A model generated the notes under the pieces. The model saw nothing but the letters and a program-made list of their open reading frames with translations. It was not told the origin of the DNA and did not search any database. This document shows positions 1-8,425 of a DNA stretch of 64,000 nucleotides, one piece after another (the first letter of the stretch is position 1; each line of letters begins with the position of its first letter). Both the position numbers and the translations under genes were made by a program. This DNA comes from an uncultured Bacillaceae bacterium (lineage in GTDB: Bacteria > Bacillota > Bacilli > Bacillales > Cytobacillaceae), in NCBI GenBank assembly GCA_937995745.1, contig CALKIU010000006.1, positions 17,786 to 81,785 on the forward strand, written 5' to 3'.

Positions 1-117
1 TCAGGCCGGACGGAACGGGGCCGCGTTCCTCCGGCCGTTTACGGTTTTGCGGAAAAGATTTCCGGCGCCGTTCAGTTGTTCAACTCTGTTGCCCGGACCG
101 TCCTTGCGTTCTCCCGC

Positions 118-1197
118 TTATTCGATGACCCCGGATTGGGTGATTTTTACGGTTGGCTTTATTTCCACTGTTAAATCTTTATAATCTGTGTTTCGCCATT
201 TTTCTATGTCAAAGTTTCTTATTTTCGTTTTGACGAAGTGGCCGAAACCGGCCGGGTCGACTTCTTTTTCTTTGAAACGGCGAATCAATTTTGTGCATTC
301 TTCTTTTATCATGTTCTCAAACTCATGTTCCAATTTCTTCATGGTTGCCGGTTTCAGTTCATTGCCGGTAAATTCGTCAATAACCCCGTTCACGTCTATT
401 TCCACCCGGATTTTATAAGGATCTTTTTCCATTAATCTAAATTTGCGTTTGGAACGAATGCTGTGCACCGACGCTTTGCCTTCATCAATTTCCACAAGGT
501 ACAGCCCTTCGCTGTATTCATCGACAAGAAGCTTGAAAAAGAACATTTTGTCCGGAGGCAGATAATCCACGATTTTTCCTTTGCAGAAAAGGTTGATCCC
601 GTCCAAATCGACGATTTTACCCGGCTTTCTTTTCAGGCGGGGCATGAACGGGGTCTTTCCCCGTTGATAATAATCAAAAAGGAAACGTTGCAGGTTGGTT
701 TTGGGCAGGTCCCCCCTGTCAATGTTGTGTTGGATGATGCGGGAAACGAGCTCGACCGTGCTCCGGTAACGATAGTTTTCTTCGAGAAACTCTCTGGCTG
801 TTCCTTCCACAACTGCCAAATACAGGGTTGAACCGACGCCCGGATCACGCTGAAAAGCATCCACCAATTCAAGGATCCCTTTTCTTTCCGCCAATTCCTC
901 GCCGAACAGGATGATGTTGAGACTTCCCGTCACCACCGGATCGGCGGTTTGCCGGCCGATGTCATCGAGAATGGTTTTTTTAATTTCCGATACGGCGGTA
1001 AATGTTTTGTCTTCCGGATCCTTTTCGGGAAGGTAATATGGATAAATAACCGTTCCCCGGATTTTTGTTTCGTCGTAATAATCAAAACCAATCCCGTTTA
1101 CGAGTGAAATGTCATCGAGGATATTTTTTTCCACGCAACCGGACAGGGCAGCCGCCGCCAAAACGGCCATAATGAAAAATTTAAGAAGACGGCCCAC
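118..1197 (-). CDS. Spore germination receptor subunit C (GerAC family lipoprotein)
   Basis: 359 aa. The N-terminus has a short positive stretch, a hydrophobic segment and an LSGC lipobox, so it should be exported, lipidated at Cys21 and anchored outside the inner spore membrane. The rest is a mixed alpha/beta soluble protein typical of GerAC/GerKC. Family role: third subunit of a GerA-type nutrient receptor that signals the spore to leave dormancy. The start is a GTG preceded by GAAGGTGA at good spacing. It overlaps the end of the subunit B gene by 17 bp, which suggests translational coupling. It is the last gene of the A-B-C operon. Which B. subtilis paralogue (gerA, gerB, gerK, ynd, yfk) it matches cannot be decided by eye. 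Confidence 0.9.
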   Translation of the reverse strand: MGRLLKFFIMAVLAAAALSGCVEKNILDDISLVNGIGFDYYDETKIRGTVIYPYYLPEKDPEDKTFTAVSEIKKTILDDIGRQTADPVVTGSLNIILFGEELAERKGILELVDAFQRDPGVGSTLYLAVVEGTAREFLEENYRYRSTVELVSRIIQHNIDRGDLPKTNLQRFLFDYYQRGKTPFMPRLKRKPGKIVDLDGINLFCKGKIVDYLPPDKMFFFKLLVDEYSEGLYLVEIDEGKASVHSIRSKRKFRLMEKDPYKIRVEIDVNGVIDEFTGNELKPATMKKLEHEFENMIKEECTKLIRRFKEKEVDPAGFGHFVKTKIRNFDIEKWRNTDYKDLTVEIKPTVKITQSGVIE

Positions 1198-2281
1198 TTT
1201 TTTTCACCTTCTTTGCCAACAAGGTCGCCAGGAATATAAGGGGAAGATAGACGAAATCAATATAAAAACCCATTGTTCCGGTTATGGAGGCAAGAAAATT
1301 GATCTGTTTTCTCGTTGAAATCATGGAAACGGCAATTAAACAGAGCAAGGCGAAGACAGGAACGGCGGTTCTTTGCCTAATTGAGAAAACGTGCTTGGCC
1401 AGCCGGCTTGCGGCCCACAACGGAATGCAGACATTGGGCAGGATGACTAAACACCAGGTGGCGACTCCGATATATTCAAACCGTTCCAAAAAAGGCATTT
1501 CAATAATTTTCCATATTGTCAACGAAGGCCAGATATTTTTTTGAATTTGCGCTTCCGGAAAGTAAGCGAAGGTGATCACCGTCAAATACAAATAAAGGAC
1601 GGTGCAAACCGCGATGGCCAGCTGGGCCCATTTTTGCACTTTTTCCGGCTTTTTGAGAAAAGGATAATAAAACAGAATGAGTTCAAAACCGGTAAACGAA
1701 AATGCCATGGTGCGGCTTCCTTTAAGTAAGTCCGTGAACGAATGGTCAAGGATGGGGAGCAAATTCGCAAAATTGGCATAAGGAAGCGCGAATAAAAAAA
1801 TGAAAAACACATAAACAGACAAAACGGAAGAAATGAAGGCCATTCCGGTTAATACCCGAAACCCGCCCGTCACGACGTAGAGGACAAGAAAGAGAAAAAC
1901 AAGGGCGAACCAGAATGTTTGCAGGCGGGGAAACATCCATACTTGCACAATTTCAATATAACTCCGTAATACGGTGATCATCCCCAAGCCCAAATAGATG
2001 ATAAAAACGATGCCTGCAATTTTGGCGGCCCATTTGCCGAAGACAAATTCATGGACGGAAAGAATATCCCCTTCGACGGTGCCGAGCATTTTTACAATCA
2101 TCCACACGATGAAGTGGGCGCATACGCCTGTCATAAGAACGGAAATCCAGGCGTCATAGCCTGCTTCTTTTGAGATCAGCCTTTGAAAGGTGAGAATGCC
2201 GATCCCGATTTGATTGGCATAAATGAGAATAAAGGCAAAAAACGGCGAGATCTTGCGGTTTTCCGGAATCTGCATGTTCAT
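1181..2281 (-). CDS. Spore germination receptor subunit B (GerAB family permease-like)
   Basis: 366 aa, almost wholly hydrophobic with about ten predicted membrane helices. The opening YANQIGIGIL stretch is typical of GerAB/GerKB proteins, which belong to the APC amino acid permease superfamily. Known role: the subunit that binds the germinant in the inner spore membrane. The ATG start at 2281 follows a GAGGT sequence. It lies 12 bp after the subunit A gene and overlaps the subunit C gene. No truncation is visible. The ligand cannot be inferred from sequence alone. Confidence 0.92.
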   Translation of the reverse strand: MNMQIPENRKISPFFAFILIYANQIGIGILTFQRLISKEAGYDAWISVLMTGVCAHFIVWMIVKMLGTVEGDILSVHEFVFGKWAAKIAGIVFIIYLGLGMITVLRSYIEIVQVWMFPRLQTFWFALVFLFLVLYVVTGGFRVLTGMAFISSVLSVYVFFIFLFALPYANFANLLPILDHSFTDLLKGSRTMAFSFTGFELILFYYPFLKKPEKVQKWAQLAIAVCTVLYLYLTVITFAYFPEAQIQKNIWPSLTIWKIIEMPFLERFEYIGVATWCLVILPNVCIPLWAASRLAKHVFSIRQRTAVPVFALLCLIAVSMISTRKQINFLASITGTMGFYIDFVYLPLIFLATLLAKKVKKSGPSS

Positions 2282-2293
2282 ACCTGTACCTCA

Positions 2294-3778
2294 CTATTCG
2301 TCGATGTCTTTTTTCTCCTTGGCGGCTTTCCGGCTGAAGCGGGCCGGTTTTTTCGTCCGCAAATATTGCGGGCGTTCACGCAGCGTCGACAAAGGCGGAC
2401 GCACGAACGCTTCTTTTAAGTCATGCAGCCGCGGCGGATAGATGGGCTCCAAATAGGGCCTTCCCAAGGAAGTCAGCCGGAGCAGGTGGGTGGTGACAAA
2501 GCAGAGACAAACAACGATCCCGAGAAGCCCCCATAATTCCGCAAATATTAAAAATGGAAAGCGGAGGAGACGGATCGTGTTTCCGATCCGGTAAACCGGC
2601 GTAGTAAAGGATGCCAATGCGGAAAGAGCGACGATAATGAGAAGAACATTACTTGTCAAACCCGCTTCCACACTGGCCGTTCCAATCACAATCCCGCCGA
2701 CGATGCCGATGGTCTGGCCGACCTTTGTAGGCAGACGGGCGCCCGCCTCCCTTAAAAGTTCAATCGTGATTTCGAGAAAAAAAGCTTCCAAGACCGGCGG
2801 AAAAGGAATCATTCGTCGTGAAGCAACAAGGGTATTTAACAGGTCTACAGGTATTAATTGATAATGATACGATAAGATGGCGACATAGGCGGGCGTGGCC
2901 AGGACGGAAAAAGCAATCGCAAAAAACCGGATGAAACGGATGAATGATGCCAGTATCCAATCGAGCAAATAGTCTTCATAAGAGTTGAAAAATTCCACCA
3001 GCGTCGTAGGGGCAATCACAGCGTGGGGAGAACCGTCCACCAACAAGACGACTTTTCCTTCGGTAAGGGCCGCCGCCACGCGGTCGGGCCGTTCCGTATC
3101 CAACATTTGCGGGAACGGCGAATTGGTGTTGTCGGAAATCAACTGCATCACATACGAACTGTCCGTTATTTCGTCGTATTCAATGCCCTCCACGCGCTGG
3201 CGCACGGTATTGACATTTTCCTCATTGGTGAGCCCTTCAATATAAAGAATCGCCACTCTCGTTTTCGAATATCTGCCGACGATGATTTCCTCGACAATCA
3301 ATTCTTTTACCGGAATTCTTTTTCTGATTAAATTCAAGTTTTGTTTGAGCGATTCAACAAAAGTTTCTTTCGGCCCGAGAACGCTGAATTCGATTTCCGG
3401 GAGGCTGATGTTTCTGACATTTTCTTTTTGTGCGGAAAAAAAGCAGCAGACCCCTTTTTCTCCCTCCACCGTCAGCAAAACCGCACCGTTAAACAGTTTT
3501 TGTTCAATTTCGTTTTTGTTTCTGCTTATGTCAACTTCAGCCAACGGAAGTATTTTTTTGGCATCGCCCAGCTTTTTAAAGTCACCGTTGAGCAGTTTGG
3601 GCAGGGCGATTTCGTGGAGGATTCTTTCATCGACAAGGGAAGTGATATAGAACAAGGTAAAACGCGTTTTTGTTTTTTTATTTTGATAGGAAACCGCTTG
3701 AAAATCTTCTGATTTTTCCAGTATTTCCTTTAAATCCTCGCCCATTATTTGTTTTTTTCTTTTCCAGCCCAGTTTCAT
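2294..3778 (-). CDS. Spore germination receptor subunit A (GerAA/SpoVAF family)
   Basis: 494 aa. A soluble N-terminal region of about 280 residues contains the family motif LVDGSPHAVIAPTT near residue 245. A membrane region follows at roughly 275-445, then a basic, Pro/Arg-rich cytoplasmic tail ending in a Lys/Glu stretch. This is the GerAA architecture; GerAA oligomers are known to form germinant-gated ion channels. I chose the ATG at 3778 because GAGGAG lies 8 nt upstream; a TTG directly before it is less likely. It is the first gene of a minus-strand A-B-C operon. In other bacilli such operons are made in the forespore under sigma-G; I could not identify that promoter with confidence. Confidence 0.93.
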   Translation of the reverse strand: MKLGWKRKKQIMGEDLKEILEKSEDFQAVSYQNKKTKTRFTLFYITSLVDERILHEIALPKLLNGDFKKLGDAKKILPLAEVDISRNKNEIEQKLFNGAVLLTVEGEKGVCCFFSAQKENVRNISLPEIEFSVLGPKETFVESLKQNLNLIRKRIPVKELIVEEIIVGRYSKTRVAILYIEGLTNEENVNTVRQRVEGIEYDEITDSSYVMQLISDNTNSPFPQMLDTERPDRVAAALTEGKVVLLVDGSPHAVIAPTTLVEFFNSYEDYLLDWILASFIRFIRFFAIAFSVLATPAYVAILSYHYQLIPVDLLNTLVASRRMIPFPPVLEAFFLEITIELLREAGARLPTKVGQTIGIVGGIVIGTASVEAGLTSNVLLIIVALSALASFTTPVYRIGNTIRLLRFPFLIFAELWGLLGIVVCLCFVTTHLLRLTSLGRPYLEPIYPPRLHDLKEAFVRPPLSTLRERPQYLRTKKPARFSRKAAKEKKDIDE

Positions 3779-4136
3779 CAAGCATTCTCCTCACAATCCG
3801 CGGGACTCGCATTGCAAAAGGGGAAAGCAGGCGGACGCGGGCGGTTGTCCTTTTTCCGCATTTTCTGTAGCCCATTCCTGTTTGTAAAAAACAGTAATTG
3901 AAAAAAATCTCTTATTTGGAAATCGTTGTTATTTTTACCGTTTGACATTGAATTATTCCGGCCGACGGACCGGACGCACTTCGGGAAAAACGCTTCTCTT
4001 AAATGCCGAAAGAAAACAGCCGGCCCGTTGGCTGACCATTTTTTTAAAATCGGACATATACGCGGCTATCTCGGGACGCCGCCCCGCCGGCGGAGAGAGG
4101 AAGGTTGAACGGGAACGCCCCGAACGGTTGAACAGA
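3779..4136. other. Intergenic region upstream of the ger operon
   Basis: About 360 bp between the ger operon start and the yuzL terminator. Only short frames without ribosome binding sites are present. It presumably holds the promoter of the ger operon near its left end. I see no convincing gene or RNA. Confidence 0.4.
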
Positions 4137-4165
4137 AAAAAAGCCGGCAATGATGCCGGTTTTTG
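4137..4165 (-). terminator. Rho-independent terminator downstream of yuzL
   Basis: An eight-pair GC-rich stem (GCCGGCA with TGCCGGT, loop ATGA) is flanked by A5 on the left and T5 on the right, so it could work in both directions. It lies 20 bp past the yuzL stop. Confidence 0.75.
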
Positions 4166-4185
4166 AGAGGTTGAGGGTGAACCGT

Positions 4186-4317
4186 TTATTGTTTGTATTG
4201 ATTATTTTGGCTGTTCTTTTTGTCTTTTCTTGCCCGCTCAACGCCCGGTCCCGCGTTTCCTTGGACGCTGGCGGCGCTTACTCCCGCTTTGGAAGGGTTT
4301 TTCTTTAATTTTGCCAC
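4186..4317 (-). CDS. yuzL: YuzL family small basic protein
   Basis: 43 aa, opening MAKLKKNPSKAG and ending in a Lys/Asn/Gln-rich tail. GTG start with a perfect AGGAGG eight nt upstream. In B. subtilis the small gene yuzL lies next to fadN (yusL), and the same divergent position is seen here, so the assignment rests on position plus the basic, Ser/Ala-rich composition. Function is unknown; the composition resembles minor small acid-soluble spore proteins, which suggests (inference) a spore core DNA- or RNA-binding role. Confidence 0.75.
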   Translation of the reverse strand: MAKLKKNPSKAGVSAASVQGNAGPGVERARKDKKNSQNNQYKQ

Positions 4318-4400
4318 ACTTGCCACCTCCTGTATGTACTCTCTCCAAAGAAGCGTGAACTAATCGTGAAAAAGTGTTTTACAAAAATTGGGCATTTTTA

Positions 4401-4429
4401 TTGCCAGAATTTTCAAAATCCTTTATAGT
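4401..4429 (+). promoter_or_regulatory. Sigma-A promoter of the fad genes
   Basis: TTGCCA, a 17-bp spacer, then TATAGT. Transcription would begin near 4436, 58 bp before the fadN start codon. This also argues against any start for fadN upstream of 4436. I found no good FadR operator copy next to it. Confidence 0.6.
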
Positions 4430-4493
4430 TAAAGTAGTCACAATGTTTTTTCAGCGGAAAAAGACAAATCACATTGAACAGGAGGGAATCCGG

Positions 4494-6875
4494 TTGACGC
4501 GGCAAATCAAAAAAGCGGCCGTTCTCGGCGCGGGTGTGATGGGTTCCGGCATTGCCGCCGTACTGGCAAACGCGGGAATTCCCACGTTATTGCTTGATAT
4601 GGTTCCCGGCGGCCTGACCGGGGATGAAAGCGGTTTGACGCCGAAAAACATTCGGGAACGAAATCGCATTGCCGAAACCTCGCGCAAAAATCTTTTGAAA
4701 CAAAAACCCACTCCATTGACCGCACCAGAAAACCTCATGTTGATTGAAGCCGGAAATGTTGAAGATGATTTGCATAAATTGAAAGATGTGGATTGGATCA
4801 TCGAAGCTGTTGTGGAAAACTTGCCGGTGAAAAAAGCGTTGTTCGCCCGGGTGGATCAATACCGGAAACCGGGCAGCATCGTCAGTTCCAACACTTCCGG
4901 ACTCAGTGTGGAAGCCATGGCTGAAGGAAGGTCGGAAGATTTTAAAAAGCATTTTCTCGGAGTCCACTTTTTCAATCCTCCCCGCTATTTAAAACTTCTC
5001 GAAGTGATCCCGACGCAACATACCCGGCGGGACGTGGTGGAATTTGTAAAATCTTTTGCCGCGGACAGGCTTGGCAAGGGGGTCGTGGAAGCCAAGGACA
5101 CGCCCAATTTTATCGCCAACCGCATCGGTACATACGGATTGATGATCACGGTCAGGGAAATGCTTGAAGGCCGATACGGCGTCGGGGAAATTGATTCGGT
5201 GACCGGCCCTTTAATCGGCAGGCCGAAAAGCGCCACGTTTCGCACCCTCGATGTCGTCGGTTTGGACACATTTGTCCATGTGATCCGCAATATGTATGAT
5301 CGGACGGAAGGAAAAGAACGGGAAGTTTTTAAAATTCCTTCTTTTATGGAAGAAATGCTGGAAAAAGGATGGCTCGGCAGTAAAACGGGAAGAGGGTTTT
5401 ATCAGAAAAAAGACGGTGCCATCCTGGAACTCGATCCGGTGACAATGGATTACGTTCCCCGCAGGAAACTGCAGGCCCCGTCCATTGAACTGGCCAAGCA
5501 GGCAAAAGGAAGGGCGGCCAAGCTGCAGACGCTGCTGTATGCCAATGACCGCGCCGGAAAATTGCTGTGGAAGATTACGAGTCCTGTGTTGGTCTATGCG
5601 GCCAACCTGTTGGGAGTGATTGCCGATACGATTGATTCCATCGACCGGGCGATGAAGTGGGGATTCGGCTGGGAGATGGGGCCGTTTGAGTTGTGGGATG
5701 CCATCGGCGTCGACAAAGCGGTGCAAAAGATGAAAGCGGACGGGATGGAAGTCCCGGCCTGGGTGGAAGAAATGCTGTCCCGGGGCCATGTCTCCTTTTA
5801 CAAAGAAGATCCGTCCGGCAACCTCTCCTGCTATCATAACGGCGAGTACCGGATGATCCGGGAGCATCCGAAAGTGATCCATATTCACAAGTTAAAAAAG
5901 CAAAACGGTTTTATATTCGGCAATTCCGGCGCCAGTCTGGTGGATATGGGAGACGGCGTTGCTTTATTGGAAATTCATTCGAAAAACAATGCCATCGGTC
6001 CCGATGTCATCCGGATGATTGAAAACGCCATTGATGAAGTGGAGAAAAACTATAAAGGCCTTGTCATCGGCAGCCGGGGAAAAAATTTTTCCGTCGGAGC
6101 CAATCTCGCCTTGATTTTGATGGAAGCCCAGAACGAAGAAGTCTTTACCCTTGACATGTTTGTGCGCCGTTTTCAGCAGATGGTGATGAAAATCAAGTAC
6201 AGCAGCAAGCCGGTAGTCGCCGCACCGTTCGGAATGACCCTCGGAGGCGGCGCGGAAATCTGCCTGGCGGCGGACAAGATCAGGGCCGGTTCGGAAACTT
6301 ATATGGGGCTTGTGGAAACAGGCGTCGGACTCATCCCGGGCGGGGCCGGCACGATGCATCTTTATATGAAACATTTAAAAAATCTGCCCCAAGGGGTCGA
6401 ATTTGACCTGCAAAAAGTGGCCAACAAAGTGTTTGAAACGATCGCTTTGGCGAAAGTGTCTTCATCGGCCGTAGAAGCGCGCAAATACCATTTCCTCGAT
6501 GGAAACGACGGAATCTGCGCCAATGAAGATTACCTGCTTTATGAAGCGAAACAAGACGTTCTCGCTCTTTATGAGCAAGGGTACCGTCCGCCCATCAAGA
6601 AAAAAGTGCCCGTCACCGGGGAGCCCGGTTATGCGACCCTTCTTGTGGCGGCGCAATCGATGTACCGTTCAGGCTATATTTCGGAGCATGATGTGGAAAT
6701 TGGCAAAAAACTTGCCTATGTTCTCTCCGGAGGCAAACTTCCGTACGGCACGGAGGTGGACGAAGAATATTTGCTCGGATTGGAGAGAGAAGCGTTTTTA
6801 AGTCTCGTCAGGGAACAAAAATCCCAGCAGCGCATGCAGCATATGCTCGTAAAAGGAAAACCGCTGCGAAACTAG
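4494..6875 (+). CDS. fadN: 3-hydroxyacyl-CoA dehydrogenase / enoyl-CoA hydratase FadN
   Basis: 793 aa, close to the B. subtilis FadN length. Beta-oxidation enzyme for the hydration and NAD-dependent 3-hydroxyacyl-CoA oxidation steps. Residues 8-21 carry the Rossmann motif GAGVMGSG. HFFNPPRYLKLLEVI is the catalytic-His segment of hydroxyacyl-CoA dehydrogenases. Two C-terminal dehydrogenase helical domains follow, then a crotonase domain (about 470-700) with the oxyanion-loop segment TLGGGAEICLAADK. The start is TTG at 4494, seven nt after AGGAGGG; the open frame extends 120 nt upstream, but the promoter lies inside that extension. First gene of fadN-fadA-fadE, with unusually long spacers between the three genes. 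Confidence 0.93.
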   Translation: MTRQIKKAAVLGAGVMGSGIAAVLANAGIPTLLLDMVPGGLTGDESGLTPKNIRERNRIAETSRKNLLKQKPTPLTAPENLMLIEAGNVEDDLHKLKDVDWIIEAVVENLPVKKALFARVDQYRKPGSIVSSNTSGLSVEAMAEGRSEDFKKHFLGVHFFNPPRYLKLLEVIPTQHTRRDVVEFVKSFAADRLGKGVVEAKDTPNFIANRIGTYGLMITVREMLEGRYGVGEIDSVTGPLIGRPKSATFRTLDVVGLDTFVHVIRNMYDRTEGKEREVFKIPSFMEEMLEKGWLGSKTGRGFYQKKDGAILELDPVTMDYVPRRKLQAPSIELAKQAKGRAAKLQTLLYANDRAGKLLWKITSPVLVYAANLLGVIADTIDSIDRAMKWGFGWEMGPFELWDAIGVDKAVQKMKADGMEVPAWVEEMLSRGHVSFYKEDPSGNLSCYHNGEYRMIREHPKVIHIHKLKKQNGFIFGNSGASLVDMGDGVALLEIHSKNNAIGPDVIRMIENAIDEVEKNYKGLVIGSRGKNFSVGANLALILMEAQNEEVFTLDMFVRRFQQMVMKIKYSSKPVVAAPFGMTLGGGAEICLAADKIRAGSETYMGLVETGVGLIPGGAGTMHLYMKHLKNLPQGVEFDLQKVANKVFETIALAKVSSSAVEARKYHFLDGNDGICANEDYLLYEAKQDVLALYEQGYRPPIKKKVPVTGEPGYATLLVAAQSMYRSGYISEHDVEIGKKLAYVLSGGKLPYGTEVDEEYLLGLEREAFLSLVREQKSQQRMQHMLVKGKPLRN

Positions 6876-7050
6876 TTTGCCGGCAAAAAGTTTGCCTGTT
6901 TAAGAGAATTGTTTCATTTCAACGGTTGACAAGGTTTGTGAAAATTGGCAACCGGGTGCAAACGGAACATCGCGTAACAGATGAAAAAGAGGGAACAATG
7001 CCGACGTTTCCGGAAAGGAATGGGGGAAAAGGAAGAGAGAGGCGGGGAGT

Positions 7051-8214
7051 GTGGCGGGGGCGGGTACTCCCGTTGGAAAAGCGGATAAAGGGACATTGGC
7101 CAATATGCGCCCGGACGATCTCGGTGCGCTGGCTGTCAAAGAAACGCTCAGGCGGGCGGGAGATTACCAAGGGAATATTGACGATGTCATTATCGGCTGT
7201 GCGATGCCGGAAGCGGAGCAGGGCATGAATATGGCCCGAAAAATCAGCGCTTTGGCCGGACTGCCGTACGATGTTCCGGCCATTACGATCAATCGTTATT
7301 GCTCATCCGGCCTGCAGGCGATCGCTTATGCCGCCGAACGGATCATGCTTGGGCATGCGGATACGATCATTGCCGGCGGCGCCGAGTCGATGAGCATGGT
7401 GCCGATGATGGGCCATGTCATCCGGCCCAATGCCGTCTTGGCGGAAACGGCCCCCGAATATTACATGAGCATGGGCCATACCGCGGAAGAAGTGGCAAAA
7501 AGATACGGCATCTCCCGTGAAGAACAGGATGCATTTGCCGTCCGGAGCCACCAAAAGGCCGCCCGGGCGATCGCCGAAGGAAAATTCACCGAGGAAATCG
7601 TGCCTGTGGAAGTAACGGTCAGGAAAGTTGGCGAAGACAACCGGCTTGTTGAAGAAAAAGTGCTTTTTTCCATGGATGAGGGCGTCCGTCCGGACACGAA
7701 CATGGAAGTGCTCGGCACGCTCCGCCCGGCCTTTTCCGTCCATGGAACGGTGACGGCGGGAAATGCCTCCCAGCGGAGTGACGGCGCGGCGACAGTGCTG
7801 GTCATGGAGCGGGAGAAAGCAGAATCTTTGGGATACAAACCGCTTGCCAAATTCCGCTCGTTTGCGGTGGCCGGAGTTCCCCCGGAAATCATGGGCATCG
7901 GTCCGGTGGCAGCCGTTCCCAAAGCGTTGCAGCTGGCCGGGTTGGAACTCTCTGACATCGGTTTGTTTGAGTTGAATGAAGCTTTTGCCTCCCAGGCGGT
8001 TGCGGTTATACGGGAACTGGGCCTCGATGAAGAAAAAGTGAATGTCAACGGCGGCGCCATTGCTTTGGGCCATCCTCTTGGCTGCACGGGAACAAAACTG
8101 ACGTTGACACTCCTTCACGAAATGAGGCGCAGAAACGAACAATTTGGCGTTGTGACGATGTGCATCGGCGGCGGAATGGGAGCTGCCGGAGTGTTTGAAC
8201 TATTGCCGCAATAA
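7051..8214 (+). CDS. fadA: Acetyl-CoA C-acyltransferase (3-ketoacyl-CoA thiolase) FadA, 5' end abnormal
   Basis: 387 aa from a GTG. Cleaves 3-ketoacyl-CoA to acetyl-CoA in beta-oxidation. The catalytic set is present: Cys84 in NRYCSSGLQ, His341 in GHPLG, Cys371 in CIGGG, plus the NEAFA motif. The N-terminus is odd. Thiolases usually start M-x-E-A-V-I-V-x-G-A-R-T-P; the frame here reads R-E-A-G-S-V-A-G-A-G-T-P, and no ATG, GTG or TTG occurs between the in-frame stop at 6982 and the GTG at 7051. The conserved Arg of GARTP is Gly, and no good ribosome binding site precedes the GTG. Sequencing error in a G-rich stretch or genuine mutation are both possible. Confidence 0.85.
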   Translation: MAGAGTPVGKADKGTLANMRPDDLGALAVKETLRRAGDYQGNIDDVIIGCAMPEAEQGMNMARKISALAGLPYDVPAITINRYCSSGLQAIAYAAERIMLGHADTIIAGGAESMSMVPMMGHVIRPNAVLAETAPEYYMSMGHTAEEVAKRYGISREEQDAFAVRSHQKAARAIAEGKFTEEIVPVEVTVRKVGEDNRLVEEKVLFSMDEGVRPDTNMEVLGTLRPAFSVHGTVTAGNASQRSDGAATVLVMEREKAESLGYKPLAKFRSFAVAGVPPEIMGIGPVAAVPKALQLAGLELSDIGLFELNEAFASQAVAVIRELGLDEEKVNVNGGAIALGHPLGCTGTKLTLTLLHEMRRRNEQFGVVTMCIGGGMGAAGVFELLPQ

Positions 8215-8425
8215 CGAGGACGCAACCGTCGGAAGCAAGACGGACAAAACAAGCAGGCAGGGCGGCCCGTGCCGGTTTGCCATCCCGCCAACGGTGTACG
8301 CGGACCGAATCAAAATAAGCGGACCGGCATGGCCGCTGCCGGCTTTTAATCAATTCGCGGCAACTGGCGCATAAAAACGGACGAAAGACATGTACGGTGA
8401 AATATGCGGAAACGGAGGAATGTTT

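Noticed and set aside
4374..4493. 40-codon N-terminal extension of fadN
   Set aside because: The sigma-A promoter (4401-4429) lies inside it, and the TTG at 4494 has an AGGAGGG site and begins directly at the Rossmann fold.
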